Shown in pieces: positions 1-8,264 of a DNA stretch of 64,000 nucleotides (positions are counted from its first letter, which is position 1; each line of letters begins with the position of its first letter). Made by a program: the position numbers and the translations under genes. This stretch comes from Flammeovirga pacifica (GTDB taxonomy: Bacteria; Bacteroidota; Bacteroidia; Cytophagales; Flammeovirgaceae). The notes under the pieces were generated by a model. That model searched no databases. It was not told the DNA's origin and worked only from the letters and a program-made list of their open reading frames with translations. Location of the stretch: NCBI RefSeq assembly GCF_000807855.2, contig NZ_JRYR02000002.1, positions 1,145,429 through 1,209,428 on the forward strand. The letters run 5' to 3'.

Positions 1-891
1 TTTATTTTCTTGCTGCCATGTATTTAACTTTTCAACACTATTATTTAACTCACTAAAGTTTTCTTGAACTAACTTTTCTACAATAGAAGACATTTGCTGG
101 TTGAAATCTTCAGTAGCTTGTTTCATTACTCCCACTAGAGCTTCAGTATTATTTTTTGCAAGTAGCTCAGAAAATTCATCAAACTTCCTCGAAATTAATT
201 CGTTATTTTCCTTCATCGAATCAATTATCCATTTGATATTATCAGTATTCTTCTTTGCAAATTCTGATTGTTCGAGTCGTAAATTCTTAATTTGAGATAA
301 TAAACTTGTTTCTTTATCTCCTCCTAATGCGGTTAATACTTCATTTAAAGTCTTATTTTGGGTATTTTGTTCGTTTTTTAAATCTAAAAATTGAGTTCGC
401 AACTTTACTAAATGTGTTGATAAACTTTGATCGTTATCACTAGATAAAGATTTAGCAATCAATTCTAAGTTTTCAGTATTTTGTTTTTGGCTCTCAATTA
501 TATTTTTGTTTATCTCTTGAAGTAAACCTACCTCACTTGTAGAAGTAGATGGAGCTTTTGACTCAGCTAAGTGTAAGGTATACTGGGAAACTTTTCCAAA
601 AAATAAAGAAAGAATAATACCAAATATAGATGTTGTAAAGGCTGTTTTTAATCCTTCTAATAAGGAGGGAATACTACCCGTAATATCATTTACATCAAAC
701 CCCCTTAAACCAAAATATATTCCTACGAAGGTTCCTAATACTCCTATTGTTGTAAAGACACTTGGTATTGAATCAAATACATAAGGGACCACCCTATCTA
801 ATCCTTTTTTCCATACTCTATGTGAATAATAAGTTGAAAATATAGCCCAACCAATTAATAGGCTATATATTAATAACATGTATACTTCCAT
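1..891 (-). CDS. MotA/TolQ/ExbB-type proton-channel protein with long helical tail, ZorA-like (3' end cut by window edge)
   Basis: An open frame of 297 codons runs from an ATG at 891 to the left edge with no stop. The N-terminus MEVYMLLIYSLLIGWAIF is a membrane segment. A second segment follows (SVFTTIGVLGTFVGIYFGL) and then a third (KTAFTTSIFGIILSLFF); the T-x-G-x-L-G-T-F-x-G pattern is the hallmark of the MotA/TolQ/ExbB ion-channel family. The rest (about residue 125 onward) is polar, rich in Q, N, E, K and L in a coiled-coil-like pattern with no further membrane segment. Three membrane helices plus a long cytoplasmic helical tail is the architecture of ZorA from Zorya anti-phage systems, and differs from TolQ or ExbB, which lack such a tail. 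The partner genes would lie to the left, outside the window. The assignment to the channel family is firm; the ZorA reading is inference. Confidence 0.7.
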   Translation of the reverse strand, partial: MEVYMLLIYSLLIGWAIFSTYYSHRVWKKGLDRVVPYVFDSIPSVFTTIGVLGTFVGIYFGLRGFDVNDITGSIPSLLEGLKTAFTTSIFGIILSLFFGKVSQYTLHLAESKAPSTSTSEVGLLQEINKNIIESQKQNTENLELIAKSLSSDNDQSLSTHLVKLRTQFLDLKNEQNTQNKTLNEVLTALGGDKETSLLSQIKNLRLEQSEFAKKNTDNIKWIIDSMKENNELISRKFDEFSELLAKNNTEALVGVMKQATEDFNQQMSSIVEKLVQENFSELNNSVEKLNTWQQENK

Positions 892-1412
892 CAGGTAAAA
901 TCTCTGTTTGCTAGTGAATCATAAAATTAGATTTTGCTAAAATATTCTATAAATATGGATTTTAATTATATTGTTGGTCTATGTTAACACTAATAATGAT
1001 TATGTATGGGATACGAACATTATTCATGTTGTTTCATAAATAAACAAACACTAAATACCTTAATATCAACCAAAAGTATAAATCACTTTACTTTTTAAAT
1101 CCCCAAAATAATGTTTTAGATAGTAATTTTAGTGGCTTATCATTTTTCACTTTACCGTTTATATACAAAAAAATATCATTGTAATAGAAAGTAAAAGAGA
1201 TCTTCAATAAAAAGAAAAAACACCTCCAGTAAAACCAGAGGTATTTCAAAATAATCAATATGTATTTAAAACTAACTCTACAATTCATTACGCTTTTTAA
1301 GTGTAAATTCAATTAATTGAATCGTAATGAAATTTCTTTAAGTCGTTTGGATGGTATATCTCTTGAAAGCAGCATTATCAATACTCAAGTGATAACTATC
1401 GACTTTAATCAA
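892..1412. other. Gene-free stretch between the channel protein and the amidohydrolase
   Basis: About 520 bases upstream of the channel gene. I see no convincing gene. A short minus frame at 1088-1312 runs straight through a terminator-like hairpin and has no recognisable family or signal, so I treat it as chance. The stretch should hold the promoter of the channel gene, which I could not place. Confidence 0.5.
1213..1243 (-). terminator. Terminator-like hairpin downstream of the amidohydrolase gene
   Basis: On the minus strand, ACCTC and GAGGT arms (1238-1242 and 1222-1226) pair around a short loop and are followed by a T-rich run, GTTTTTTCTTT. The stem is short, but its position about 170 bases after the amidohydrolase stop and its T tract fit an intrinsic terminator. 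Confidence 0.45.
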
Positions 1413-2729
1413 TTATTGAGTGATTATATTTTTATATATTTTTCCATCTTTCATGATCATCAAGAAATTGTTTTCAGGATCTGTAATAAGGTTCAAGTTT
1501 TCTAATGGGTTACCATCTACAAGAATCATATCTGCGTAAGCACCTTCTTGTACCACTCCTAATGGACCTTCTTGATACGGGTGTCTAGAACCTGATAATT
1601 CTAATAATTCCGCATTTCCTGAAGTCGCAATTCTTAAGGCTTCATAAGGTGAAAACCAATTGCCTAATCTTGAAAGAAGAATATTTTGATTTTTAGTGCT
1701 TTCTGCATCAAACAGAATATCTGTTCCAAAAGTTAATTTCACTCCAATTTTTGATGCTTTTTGATAAACATTGTCCACAGCTTTTACTACTTGTAACCAT
1801 TTTTCCTGACTCCCTGGATCGGCAAATGAGTTGTCGCCTTCCAAGAATGGTTGAGGACTTAACCATACCCCTTTGTCTTTCATCAATTGCAATGTTGAAT
1901 CTGAAGCAAAAAAACCATGTTCGATAGATTTCACACCTGCATTTACGGCAGCAATAATGCCTTTATCAATCATCACATGAGATTGAACATAAGTGCCATA
2001 GTTTTCTGCTTCTTCTACTATCGCTTTGATTTCATCCATAGAATACTCCATTACTTCCAATGGATCATACTCTGATGATACACCACCACCTGTACAGATT
2101 TTGATTTGAGTAGCTCCGTATTTCAAGATTTCTCTTGTTGTTTTACGCACCTCAGGTACTCCATCGGCTGTGATAGACATCATATTTCTTTCCCAGTAGC
2201 TTCTATCTCCTGATGTAGTTCTTGGCTCATCAAGAATACAGTAATGATCTGCATGACCTGTTGTTTGGCTCATAAAAGGTCCAGAAGGAAGAATACGGTG
2301 TCCAGGATATTCTCCAGAATCGATTAACTTCTTTATGGCGAACGGATTCCCACCTGGATCACGAACGGTTGTAAAGCCTCTCATTAAGGTCTGTTCTGCT
2401 CCTTTCATACTACGAATCGCTACTTCTGGCATATCGCCCTGATTTAAAAGTAGAACCTCAGCAGGAGTATAAGCATAAGTGGTATGCCAATGTGCATCAA
2501 TCAGACCAGGGATCAAGGTTTTACCGTTTCCTTCGATCACCTCCACTGAATCCGCTTTTATATTTTTAGCAATTTTGTGAACTTTATTTCCTTGGATCAA
2601 TACATCGACCCCTTTTCTTAATTGTTCATTTTTCCCATCAAAAACATCCACATTTTTAATTAGAGTTCCATTTTGAGCAAATAGTTGATAACTAGTTAAA
2701 ACGTATAAAAGAATAAATAACTTTTTCAT
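1413..2729 (-). CDS. Secreted metal-dependent amidohydrolase
   Basis: 438 residues. The N-terminus MKKLFILLYVLTSYQLFAQ is a signal peptide. An N-terminal composite-domain strand pattern leads to LIPGLIDAHWHT, the H-x-H metal motif that opens amidohydrolase barrels. Later metal-ligand regions are visible as QSHVM and SIEHGFF, and FGTD carries the conserved late aspartate. The closing GAYADMILVDGNPL is typical of the imidazolonepropionase/Xaa-Pro-dipeptidase-like subgroup. Substrate cannot be told from the sequence; many such proteins are peptidases or act on cyclic amides. It lies downstream of the sulfatase but 266 bases away with a hairpin between, so membership in the polysaccharide operon is doubtful. 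Confidence 0.85.
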   Translation of the reverse strand: MKKLFILLYVLTSYQLFAQNGTLIKNVDVFDGKNEQLRKGVDVLIQGNKVHKIAKNIKADSVEVIEGNGKTLIPGLIDAHWHTTYAYTPAEVLLLNQGDMPEVAIRSMKGAEQTLMRGFTTVRDPGGNPFAIKKLIDSGEYPGHRILPSGPFMSQTTGHADHYCILDEPRTTSGDRSYWERNMMSITADGVPEVRKTTREILKYGATQIKICTGGGVSSEYDPLEVMEYSMDEIKAIVEEAENYGTYVQSHVMIDKGIIAAVNAGVKSIEHGFFASDSTLQLMKDKGVWLSPQPFLEGDNSFADPGSQEKWLQVVKAVDNVYQKASKIGVKLTFGTDILFDAESTKNQNILLSRLGNWFSPYEALRIATSGNAELLELSGSRHPYQEGPLGVVQEGAYADMILVDGNPLENLNLITDPENNFLMIMKDGKIYKNIITQ

Positions 2730-2953
2730 AATAGATTATTAATTTATTGTTTTGAGAATGATTAAAGATTTGTTCCTCAAACCTTATGATACAAATGTCA
2801 CACAAAACAAAATCAATCAATTGCACTTTCTGATTGCAGATTGACACAAAAAAGTCATTCTATATTTTTAGGAAAATTATTGGTGATGAAGTAATTGAGT
2901 CTATTTTTTTGAATCGTATTATTAGTTTAGAATTTCAGGAGTAAAAGAATGAA

Positions 2954-2983
2954 CACCACCCACAACTTAAGTCATGGGTGGTG
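2954..2983. terminator. Perfect 9-bp hairpin after the sulfatase gene
   Basis: CACCACCCA (2954-2962) pairs exactly with TGGGTGGTG (2975-2983). The 12-base loop contains the self-complementary ACTTAAGT. It sits 13 bases beyond the sulfatase stop, on its transcript. There is only a broken T tract (TTCATTCTTTTA), so it may be a terminator, an mRNA 3' end stabiliser, or a leftover subterminal hairpin of a mobile element. Confidence 0.5.
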
Positions 2984-2995
2984 CCATCAAAATAT

Positions 2996-4486
2996 CTATT
3001 GAATAGAATTATTTACCCTTTCTTTTTGCTCTACAAAATAAGGTTGAAAATTGTATTTTGAATAATCATCCCATCGAACATTTACCTTAGGTAAAAAAGA
3101 TTGAAGCTGTTGGATCTCCTCCTTGTATTTTGGATTACCAGCTTCATTAGAAAATTCATGAGGATCTAAAGCATGATTGTATAGTTCTTCACTTCCGTCT
3201 TCGTATTGAATGTATCTAAACCCATTCGATTTTATTGCATGATTGTTATAACCAAAAGTAGTCATGGCATAACTTTGTCCCTCTTCTTTTCTATGCATTA
3301 CCCCTACTAAACTCTTTCCTTCATTGCGTTGATATGCAGGCAGGTGACATAGTTCTAACAGCGTAGGATATATCGATAGCATTTCTGCCGGTGAACTGAT
3401 CACTTTATTCTTTGGAACTCCAGGACCTGCAAAAATTAAAGGTGCATTAGTGGCCGACTCCCAAAGTGCATGTTTAGCAAACGTACCTTTCTCCCCTAGT
3501 CTATAACCGTGATCAGACCATAATACTATAATGGTATTATCTGCATATTCACTATTTTCTAAGGCGTCTAATACTCTTCCAATTTCATAATCTACAAAGC
3601 TAACACAGGCCAAATAGGCTTGGATAATTTTCTTCCATTCACCATTTTCCTTTGCCCATTGAGTACTAGGCATCATAGGTAAATCATTTATTTTTAATGC
3701 TACTGATGGTACATCATCTAAATCATTTGACTGATAAGGAGCCACCTCAATACTATCTAAAGGATGTAGATCAAACCACTTTTGAGGAACGTATAAAGGT
3801 ACATGAGGACGTAGAAAACCAAGTCCCATAAAGAAGGGTTGGTCGTATTGATGATCCAACCTTTCCATTGCCCAATTGGCCGATTGATGATCGGGCATTA
3901 ATGAATCTACTTCTGGATATGCCCCCCAATCTGTACTTGTTCTGCCATATTTTTTACGATCTGATTGTCCAAAACCATCCCATACAAATCGTTTTTTAGG
4001 CAAAGGGCCAAACCCTTTTACTCTACCACCTGATTCGTCAAAAACATTTTTAGGCGCATGTATATGAAATAACTTACCTATCCCCATAGTATGATACCCT
4101 TGCTGCTTAAAATACTCTGGTAGGAAAGTAATGTCTTTTGTTGCTTTGTTCCCTTCCCATCTAATTTTAGCATCTGGAGTCATTCCGTAAATACCTGTTG
4201 TAGACGGTCTCAAACCTGTCATAATAGAGGCTCTAGAAGGTCCGCATAATGGTGCTTGACAATGGGCATTAGAAAAAACAATTCCACTTTCTGCTAAACG
4301 ATCAATATTAGGTGTTTTTGTATTTGAATATCCGCCCAAACAACCTAACCAAGTATTTAAATCGTCTACAGCGATAAATAAAACATTAGGTTTTTCTATA
4401 GTTGATGTTTGCTTTAATGGTTTATCACCTGATTTACATGCTACAAACATGGAAATCATGACAACCCATATGAAGTATTGTTTCAT
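2996..4486 (-). CDS. S1-family sulfatase, iduronate-2-sulfatase-like lipoprotein
   Basis: 496 residues. It is a lipoprotein, with the lipobox around Cys17 (MFVAC). The metal-binding pair VDD is at residues 41-42. The sulfatase signature is C-G-P-S-R starting at Cys81; this cysteine is the one converted to formylglycine by a maturase. The later metal site is SDHGYRLGEKG (Asp325-His326). The block GFLRPHVPLYVP is typical of the iduronate-2-sulfatase-like branch of S1, which also includes sulfatases acting on algal sugars. In an ulvan setting, removal of the 3-sulfate from rhamnose or a sulfate from a uronate are both plausible; the sequence alone does not decide. It follows the GH-A lipoprotein gene by 53 bases and is probably co-transcribed with it. 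It is the only sulfatase in the window. Confidence 0.9.
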   Translation of the reverse strand: MKQYFIWVVMISMFVACKSGDKPLKQTSTIEKPNVLFIAVDDLNTWLGCLGGYSNTKTPNIDRLAESGIVFSNAHCQAPLCGPSRASIMTGLRPSTTGIYGMTPDAKIRWEGNKATKDITFLPEYFKQQGYHTMGIGKLFHIHAPKNVFDESGGRVKGFGPLPKKRFVWDGFGQSDRKKYGRTSTDWGAYPEVDSLMPDHQSANWAMERLDHQYDQPFFMGLGFLRPHVPLYVPQKWFDLHPLDSIEVAPYQSNDLDDVPSVALKINDLPMMPSTQWAKENGEWKKIIQAYLACVSFVDYEIGRVLDALENSEYADNTIIVLWSDHGYRLGEKGTFAKHALWESATNAPLIFAGPGVPKNKVISSPAEMLSIYPTLLELCHLPAYQRNEGKSLVGVMHRKEEGQSYAMTTFGYNNHAIKSNGFRYIQYEDGSEELYNHALDPHEFSNEAGNPKYKEEIQQLQSFLPKVNVRWDDYSKYNFQPYFVEQKERVNNSIQ

Positions 4487-4539
4487 AACTTTTTCTTCGA
4501 TTTATTGTGATAGAAAAGAGCTTTTATCACTTTAGGTTT

Positions 4540-6057
4540 TTATTGCAAAATAATTTGATTTACCGATAAAGGAGGTAAACTAATACTACCGTCTCCTTCT
4601 TTGATTAATCGTTTTGGATCTGCGTCAATATCAATATTTGGTACGGCTCCTAAGCTATCAAAAACAAGTGCATGATGTGTAAAAGATCCTTCATAATCAG
4701 AACCTCCCATCTTAAGATTGAATTTGGCTGGCTTATTTGCTAGATTAACCGCTACAACTACCTTTTTACCTTCTTTTTCAACCACAGATGCATTTACGGC
4801 ATTCATTGTCCCGTCTATTTTTGTCGACTCAATTTGAGACGCTACCACATCTGCATCCATAAAGTTTTCTTGAAAAATCTCATATACCGATAAATAACCT
4901 CTTTTTTGAAGTGGATAAATAGGCTTTCTTCTTTCATCAACAACTACCATTGGGTTCAATGCTTTATTGAATATGAACCAATTAGCACGATCATAAATAT
5001 CCTGATTTTCGGCCATAAATAAATAGACATCTGCCATCCCTAAACAGGCTGCAGAATTTACCTCAATCTCACTATTAGCACTTACTCCCCATTCGGTTAA
5101 CCAAATAGGTTTATCACCGGCATGACTACGAATCCAGTTCACATCCTCAGCTAATACCTCTCTCGATGTTAAAAGCGCACTGTAAGCTGAATTACTCTCC
5201 CCAGGTACATCAGGGTCTGACCCCATATATTTATGTAATGAGATTGCGTCAAAATATTTTTTATCATCAATAATGACCTTGTTATAAGCTTCATGAGACC
5301 TTCTCCAACTTATTGGAATAGATACTCTCACTTCTGGAAAACGTTGATGTAAGGCATCGGCCACTGAAGATGCTCTTGTCAAATAATCATATTCTGTAGG
5401 CACTTGATTGGACCTTTGGGACTTCCAAAAATGTTCATTTCCTAGTTCAATATCTTTAATTTCAAACCCTAAAGCAGCATCTTTTTCTGCTCTTGCTAGG
5501 CAGCTCTCTGCATCATCAAAATTCATAGAATAGGTCCACATCATATGGAAACCTCGACCATATTGTTCTTTTTTCTCGGTATTTAAAGAAGCAATTTGAT
5601 TGATATGACCTTTGATTTTTTCGGCATAGATGTCTAATGCCCCTTCATGGCTTTTGTTATCCCAACTATCATTCTGATAACCATCAGTTTGCCATTCATA
5701 AAAATTAGACCATAAACCACTTGGGAATCGAATACTTACAGGATTAAACTTTCTTATAAAATCTTTTTCTGTTTGGGTATTGAACCCTTCAATATTATAT
5801 CCTAATAAGGGATTTTTAAACTTTTCTTTTTGGCTTGTTTCAACTGTTAACGTTGCTTCTATTCTTGTAGGTAAGTCAAAAGGATAAATTTCCGGACTTA
5901 CTATTAATTGATCCTCTAGTTCTTCTTCTTCCTCCTCTTCTTCATTTTCTTCCTCTATGATCTCTTCTAAAACTTCATCTTCTGCTAAACTTTTCACACA
6001 ACTCATGTTGATAGATAAGAGCATAAAACAAAGAAAAATGCTAAGTATTGCTTTCAT
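4540..6057 (-). CDS. Clan GH-A glycoside hydrolase (GH39/GH51-like barrel), surface lipoprotein with an acidic leader
   Basis: 505 residues. The lipobox ends at Cys20 (LLSINMSC). The next 30 residues are almost all Glu and Asp (roughly residues 26-49). An acidic tract near the lipidated cysteine is the kind of signal that sends Bacteroidota lipoproteins to the cell surface. The barrel shows SIRFPSGLWSNFYEW, then ELGNEHF with the likely acid/base Glu208 and PIWLTEWG with the likely nucleophile Glu322, the two-glutamate layout of clan GH-A. A beta-sandwich follows (about residues 420-505). GH39, GH51 and GH79 are all conceivable families. GH39-type enzymes occur in other ulvan loci, so xylosidase-like activity is possible. 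A broken copy of this gene lies at 11547-11760. Confidence 0.75.
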   Translation of the reverse strand: MKAILSIFLCFMLLSINMSCVKSLAEDEVLEEIIEEENEEEEEEEELEDQLIVSPEIYPFDLPTRIEATLTVETSQKEKFKNPLLGYNIEGFNTQTEKDFIRKFNPVSIRFPSGLWSNFYEWQTDGYQNDSWDNKSHEGALDIYAEKIKGHINQIASLNTEKKEQYGRGFHMMWTYSMNFDDAESCLARAEKDAALGFEIKDIELGNEHFWKSQRSNQVPTEYDYLTRASSVADALHQRFPEVRVSIPISWRRSHEAYNKVIIDDKKYFDAISLHKYMGSDPDVPGESNSAYSALLTSREVLAEDVNWIRSHAGDKPIWLTEWGVSANSEIEVNSAACLGMADVYLFMAENQDIYDRANWFIFNKALNPMVVVDERRKPIYPLQKRGYLSVYEIFQENFMDADVVASQIESTKIDGTMNAVNASVVEKEGKKVVVAVNLANKPAKFNLKMGGSDYEGSFTHHALVFDSLGAVPNIDIDADPKRLIKEGDGSISLPPLSVNQIILQ

Positions 6058-6146
6058 AAGAAATTGATGTATAATTTGAATTTATCTTTTTACATTTTCA
6101 ATCACTATTAAAAAAATAGAGATGTTTCTACATAATATTAAATGAT

Positions 6147-6184
6147 AAAAAGGTTGCCTTGTCATTCAACTAGGCAACCTTTTT
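6147..6184. terminator. Strong bidirectional terminator
   Basis: AAAAAGGTTGCCT (6147-6159) pairs perfectly with AGGCAACCTTTTT (6172-6184) around a 12-base loop. A T run follows the stem on either strand. It sits 17 bases past the stop of the module-only secreted protein and separates that gene from the GH-A lipoprotein gene. Confidence 0.85.
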
Positions 6185-6200
6185 TATCCTTCTTAATAAA

Positions 6201-8153
6201 TTACTCTACTAAAATCTTTTTCGTTTCAACACCTTGTTTAGTGATGATCTCTAAAATGTACATTCCACTTTTTTGCTTAGGTACATTTAAAACAGTTTTT
6301 CTTGAGAATTCACCCTCACTTACAAGCTGACCGCTTAATGTATACAATTTATACGCAGCATTATCACCTTGTGTTAGCTCGATATTTACCACACCATTTG
6401 AAGGGTTAGGATATACATTAGAAACACTTTGAAGTACATCAATAGATGTTACAGTTTCATATATAGCTGTAAGAGACATATCTTTCGTCACCTTAACAGT
6501 AATTGGATTATCCGTTCCGATATAGTCTCCTGACCATGATACAAATGAATAACCTTCTGCTCCAGTAGCGGTTAAAGTTACTTCAGTGTTGATCTCGTAA
6601 ACGTCTTGTTCAGGACTTATAGCAACCGTACCGTTATCAGAATTTACTGTTAAACTAAATGTTTTCACAGCCCATACTGCAGTCACTTCCATATCTTCAG
6701 TTACTACCGTAGTTTCGTCAAAGATTTCGCCTGTGCTAGTTTCCCAATGTTGGAAATTATTTTCTATTTGTACAGGTTGCTCTGGTAATTCACAAGTACC
6801 ATCAGCATTTGTTTTTACAACAACTGTATTTGTTCCATCATTAAATGTTACATTATAGAATACGATGCTTGTCTTGAAATTAGCAGTGATATTTAAATCT
6901 TTAGTTACTGTAACTGTTAAAGGATTCTCTGTACCTTCATAATCACCTGTCCATGATTCAAACTCATAAAATTCATCTGCTGTTGCAGTAAGAGTTACTT
7001 CTGTATTTTCTTCATAGTTATCTTGTTCAGGATCAACGGCAACCGTTCCGTTTTCAGAAGTGATGTTTAAAGTATATTTCTTCACATCCCACACTACAGT
7101 TACTTCCATGTCAGCAGTAACTACAGTATTTTCATCAAAAATTTGTCCATCACTTGTTTCCCAATGCTTAAATGTTTTATCAGGATTTGTAGGAGCATCT
7201 GGCAAGTCAACTGTTAGGTCTGCTTTCGTTGTTTTTACTGTTGTACCTACACCATCATTAAATGTTACTTCATAAGTAGCACCTGCTTTGTTTAGTACAA
7301 AATAATCAACATCAAAACCAAAGTTTAATAGACTGAATCTTAACACGTGAACACCTGCTTCCATTGTATATGTACCAATTTTTTCAGTCATGAAAGATTC
7401 AGATCCTGTATTCGTAAGTACTTTATTGCTTTCAAAAGTAATACCTTCATCAATAAAAGATACCGTTAATTGCGCGTAAGCAGGGCTTCTTCTTGTTTGG
7501 TGATTTACTAATAAATCGTAGTCTCCAGTTTCAGGAACTTCGATAGTGTATTCTAACCATTCCCCTTCTTTAATATCACGAACTTTTGTACCGTCTGTAG
7601 AGATATCTACCATCTCTTCCGATCTAAAATCTGATGCATTATTTCCTTTTTTATCCCAATATGCTACGTTTATTCCACCGTTGTCATAATGTTCAAATTC
7701 GATTCTGTTAGGAAGTTGATGAGGAGTCTCATCAGGAGTAAATGCAGTTTGCTTAATTTCAGAAGCTTCTACCACCGTAATAGTAACAGCTTCCGACGTT
7801 TTTCTAAATGTTTCGTTATCAACAGCTACACAAGTAATACTGTAAGTACCTGTCTCTGTTGGTGTCCATGTTGTAGAATAAGGTGCAGCAGCATCCGATT
7901 TAATTTGATCTCCATTCACCTTAAAGTTTACTCTTTCAATTCCAGAGTCGGCAGTAGCTGATGCAGAAATGGTTATATCAAACCCTACAATATGGGTTGA
8001 ACTTTGAATTGGTGTTGTTAATTCTACTACAATACTTTCTTGAGCAAAAGCATTCTGAGTAGTAAAGATCCCTAAAAGTGCTAGAGCGAAAGTCAAAACA
8101 TAATGTTTTGCGATAGATGTTAATCCAGAAATTGTTAATTGTTTTTTCATCAT
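6201..8153 (-). CDS. Secreted protein made only of Ig-like, CBM6 and InlB-type repeats plus a T9SS sorting tail; no catalytic domain
   Basis: 650 residues. In order: signal peptide (1-38); Ig-like Big domain (about 41-128); CBM6-type carbohydrate-binding module (about 145-290: IEFEHYDNGG, EMVDIS, GEWLEYTI, FDVDYF); two tandem copies of an InlB-type repeat plus divergent bacterial repeat (about 294-427 and 432-567); and a type A T9SS sorting tail beginning YPNPSNG (about 580-650). The same modules form the C-terminal half of the ulvan lyase at 8265-11450 and of the heparinase-like protein at 18790-22668. Here nothing precedes them except the signal peptide. It could be a free-standing binding protein on the cell surface, or a lyase that lost its catalytic domain. 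It is followed by a strong terminator, and 111 bases separate it from the lyase gene upstream. Confidence 0.8.
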   Translation of the reverse strand: MMKKQLTISGLTSIAKHYVLTFALALLGIFTTQNAFAQESIVVELTTPIQSSTHIVGFDITISASATADSGIERVNFKVNGDQIKSDAAAPYSTTWTPTETGTYSITCVAVDNETFRKTSEAVTITVVEASEIKQTAFTPDETPHQLPNRIEFEHYDNGGINVAYWDKKGNNASDFRSEEMVDISTDGTKVRDIKEGEWLEYTIEVPETGDYDLLVNHQTRRSPAYAQLTVSFIDEGITFESNKVLTNTGSESFMTEKIGTYTMEAGVHVLRFSLLNFGFDVDYFVLNKAGATYEVTFNDGVGTTVKTTKADLTVDLPDAPTNPDKTFKHWETSDGQIFDENTVVTADMEVTVVWDVKKYTLNITSENGTVAVDPEQDNYEENTEVTLTATADEFYEFESWTGDYEGTENPLTVTVTKDLNITANFKTSIVFYNVTFNDGTNTVVVKTNADGTCELPEQPVQIENNFQHWETSTGEIFDETTVVTEDMEVTAVWAVKTFSLTVNSDNGTVAISPEQDVYEINTEVTLTATGAEGYSFVSWSGDYIGTDNPITVKVTKDMSLTAIYETVTSIDVLQSVSNVYPNPSNGVVNIELTQGDNAAYKLYTLSGQLVSEGEFSRKTVLNVPKQKSGMYILEIITKQGVETKKILVE

Positions 8154-8264
8154 ACTTTAATTTTATATTGTTATGAATTTGAAAAAGTGATGTTCATGAG
8201 AAATCTATCAGTGACTTAAGAGTGATATTTAGTCGAACTACAGAAGTCACTGATCTTTTTAGCA

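Noticed and set aside
101-295. Short plus-strand frame at the left edge
   Set aside because: It is antisense to the tail of the proton-channel protein, whose frame is open over the full 891 bases with clear family motifs.
1088-1312. A 74-codon minus-strand frame
   Set aside because: It overlaps a terminator hairpin, is very rich in Phe and Leu from AT-rich DNA, and has no family pattern.
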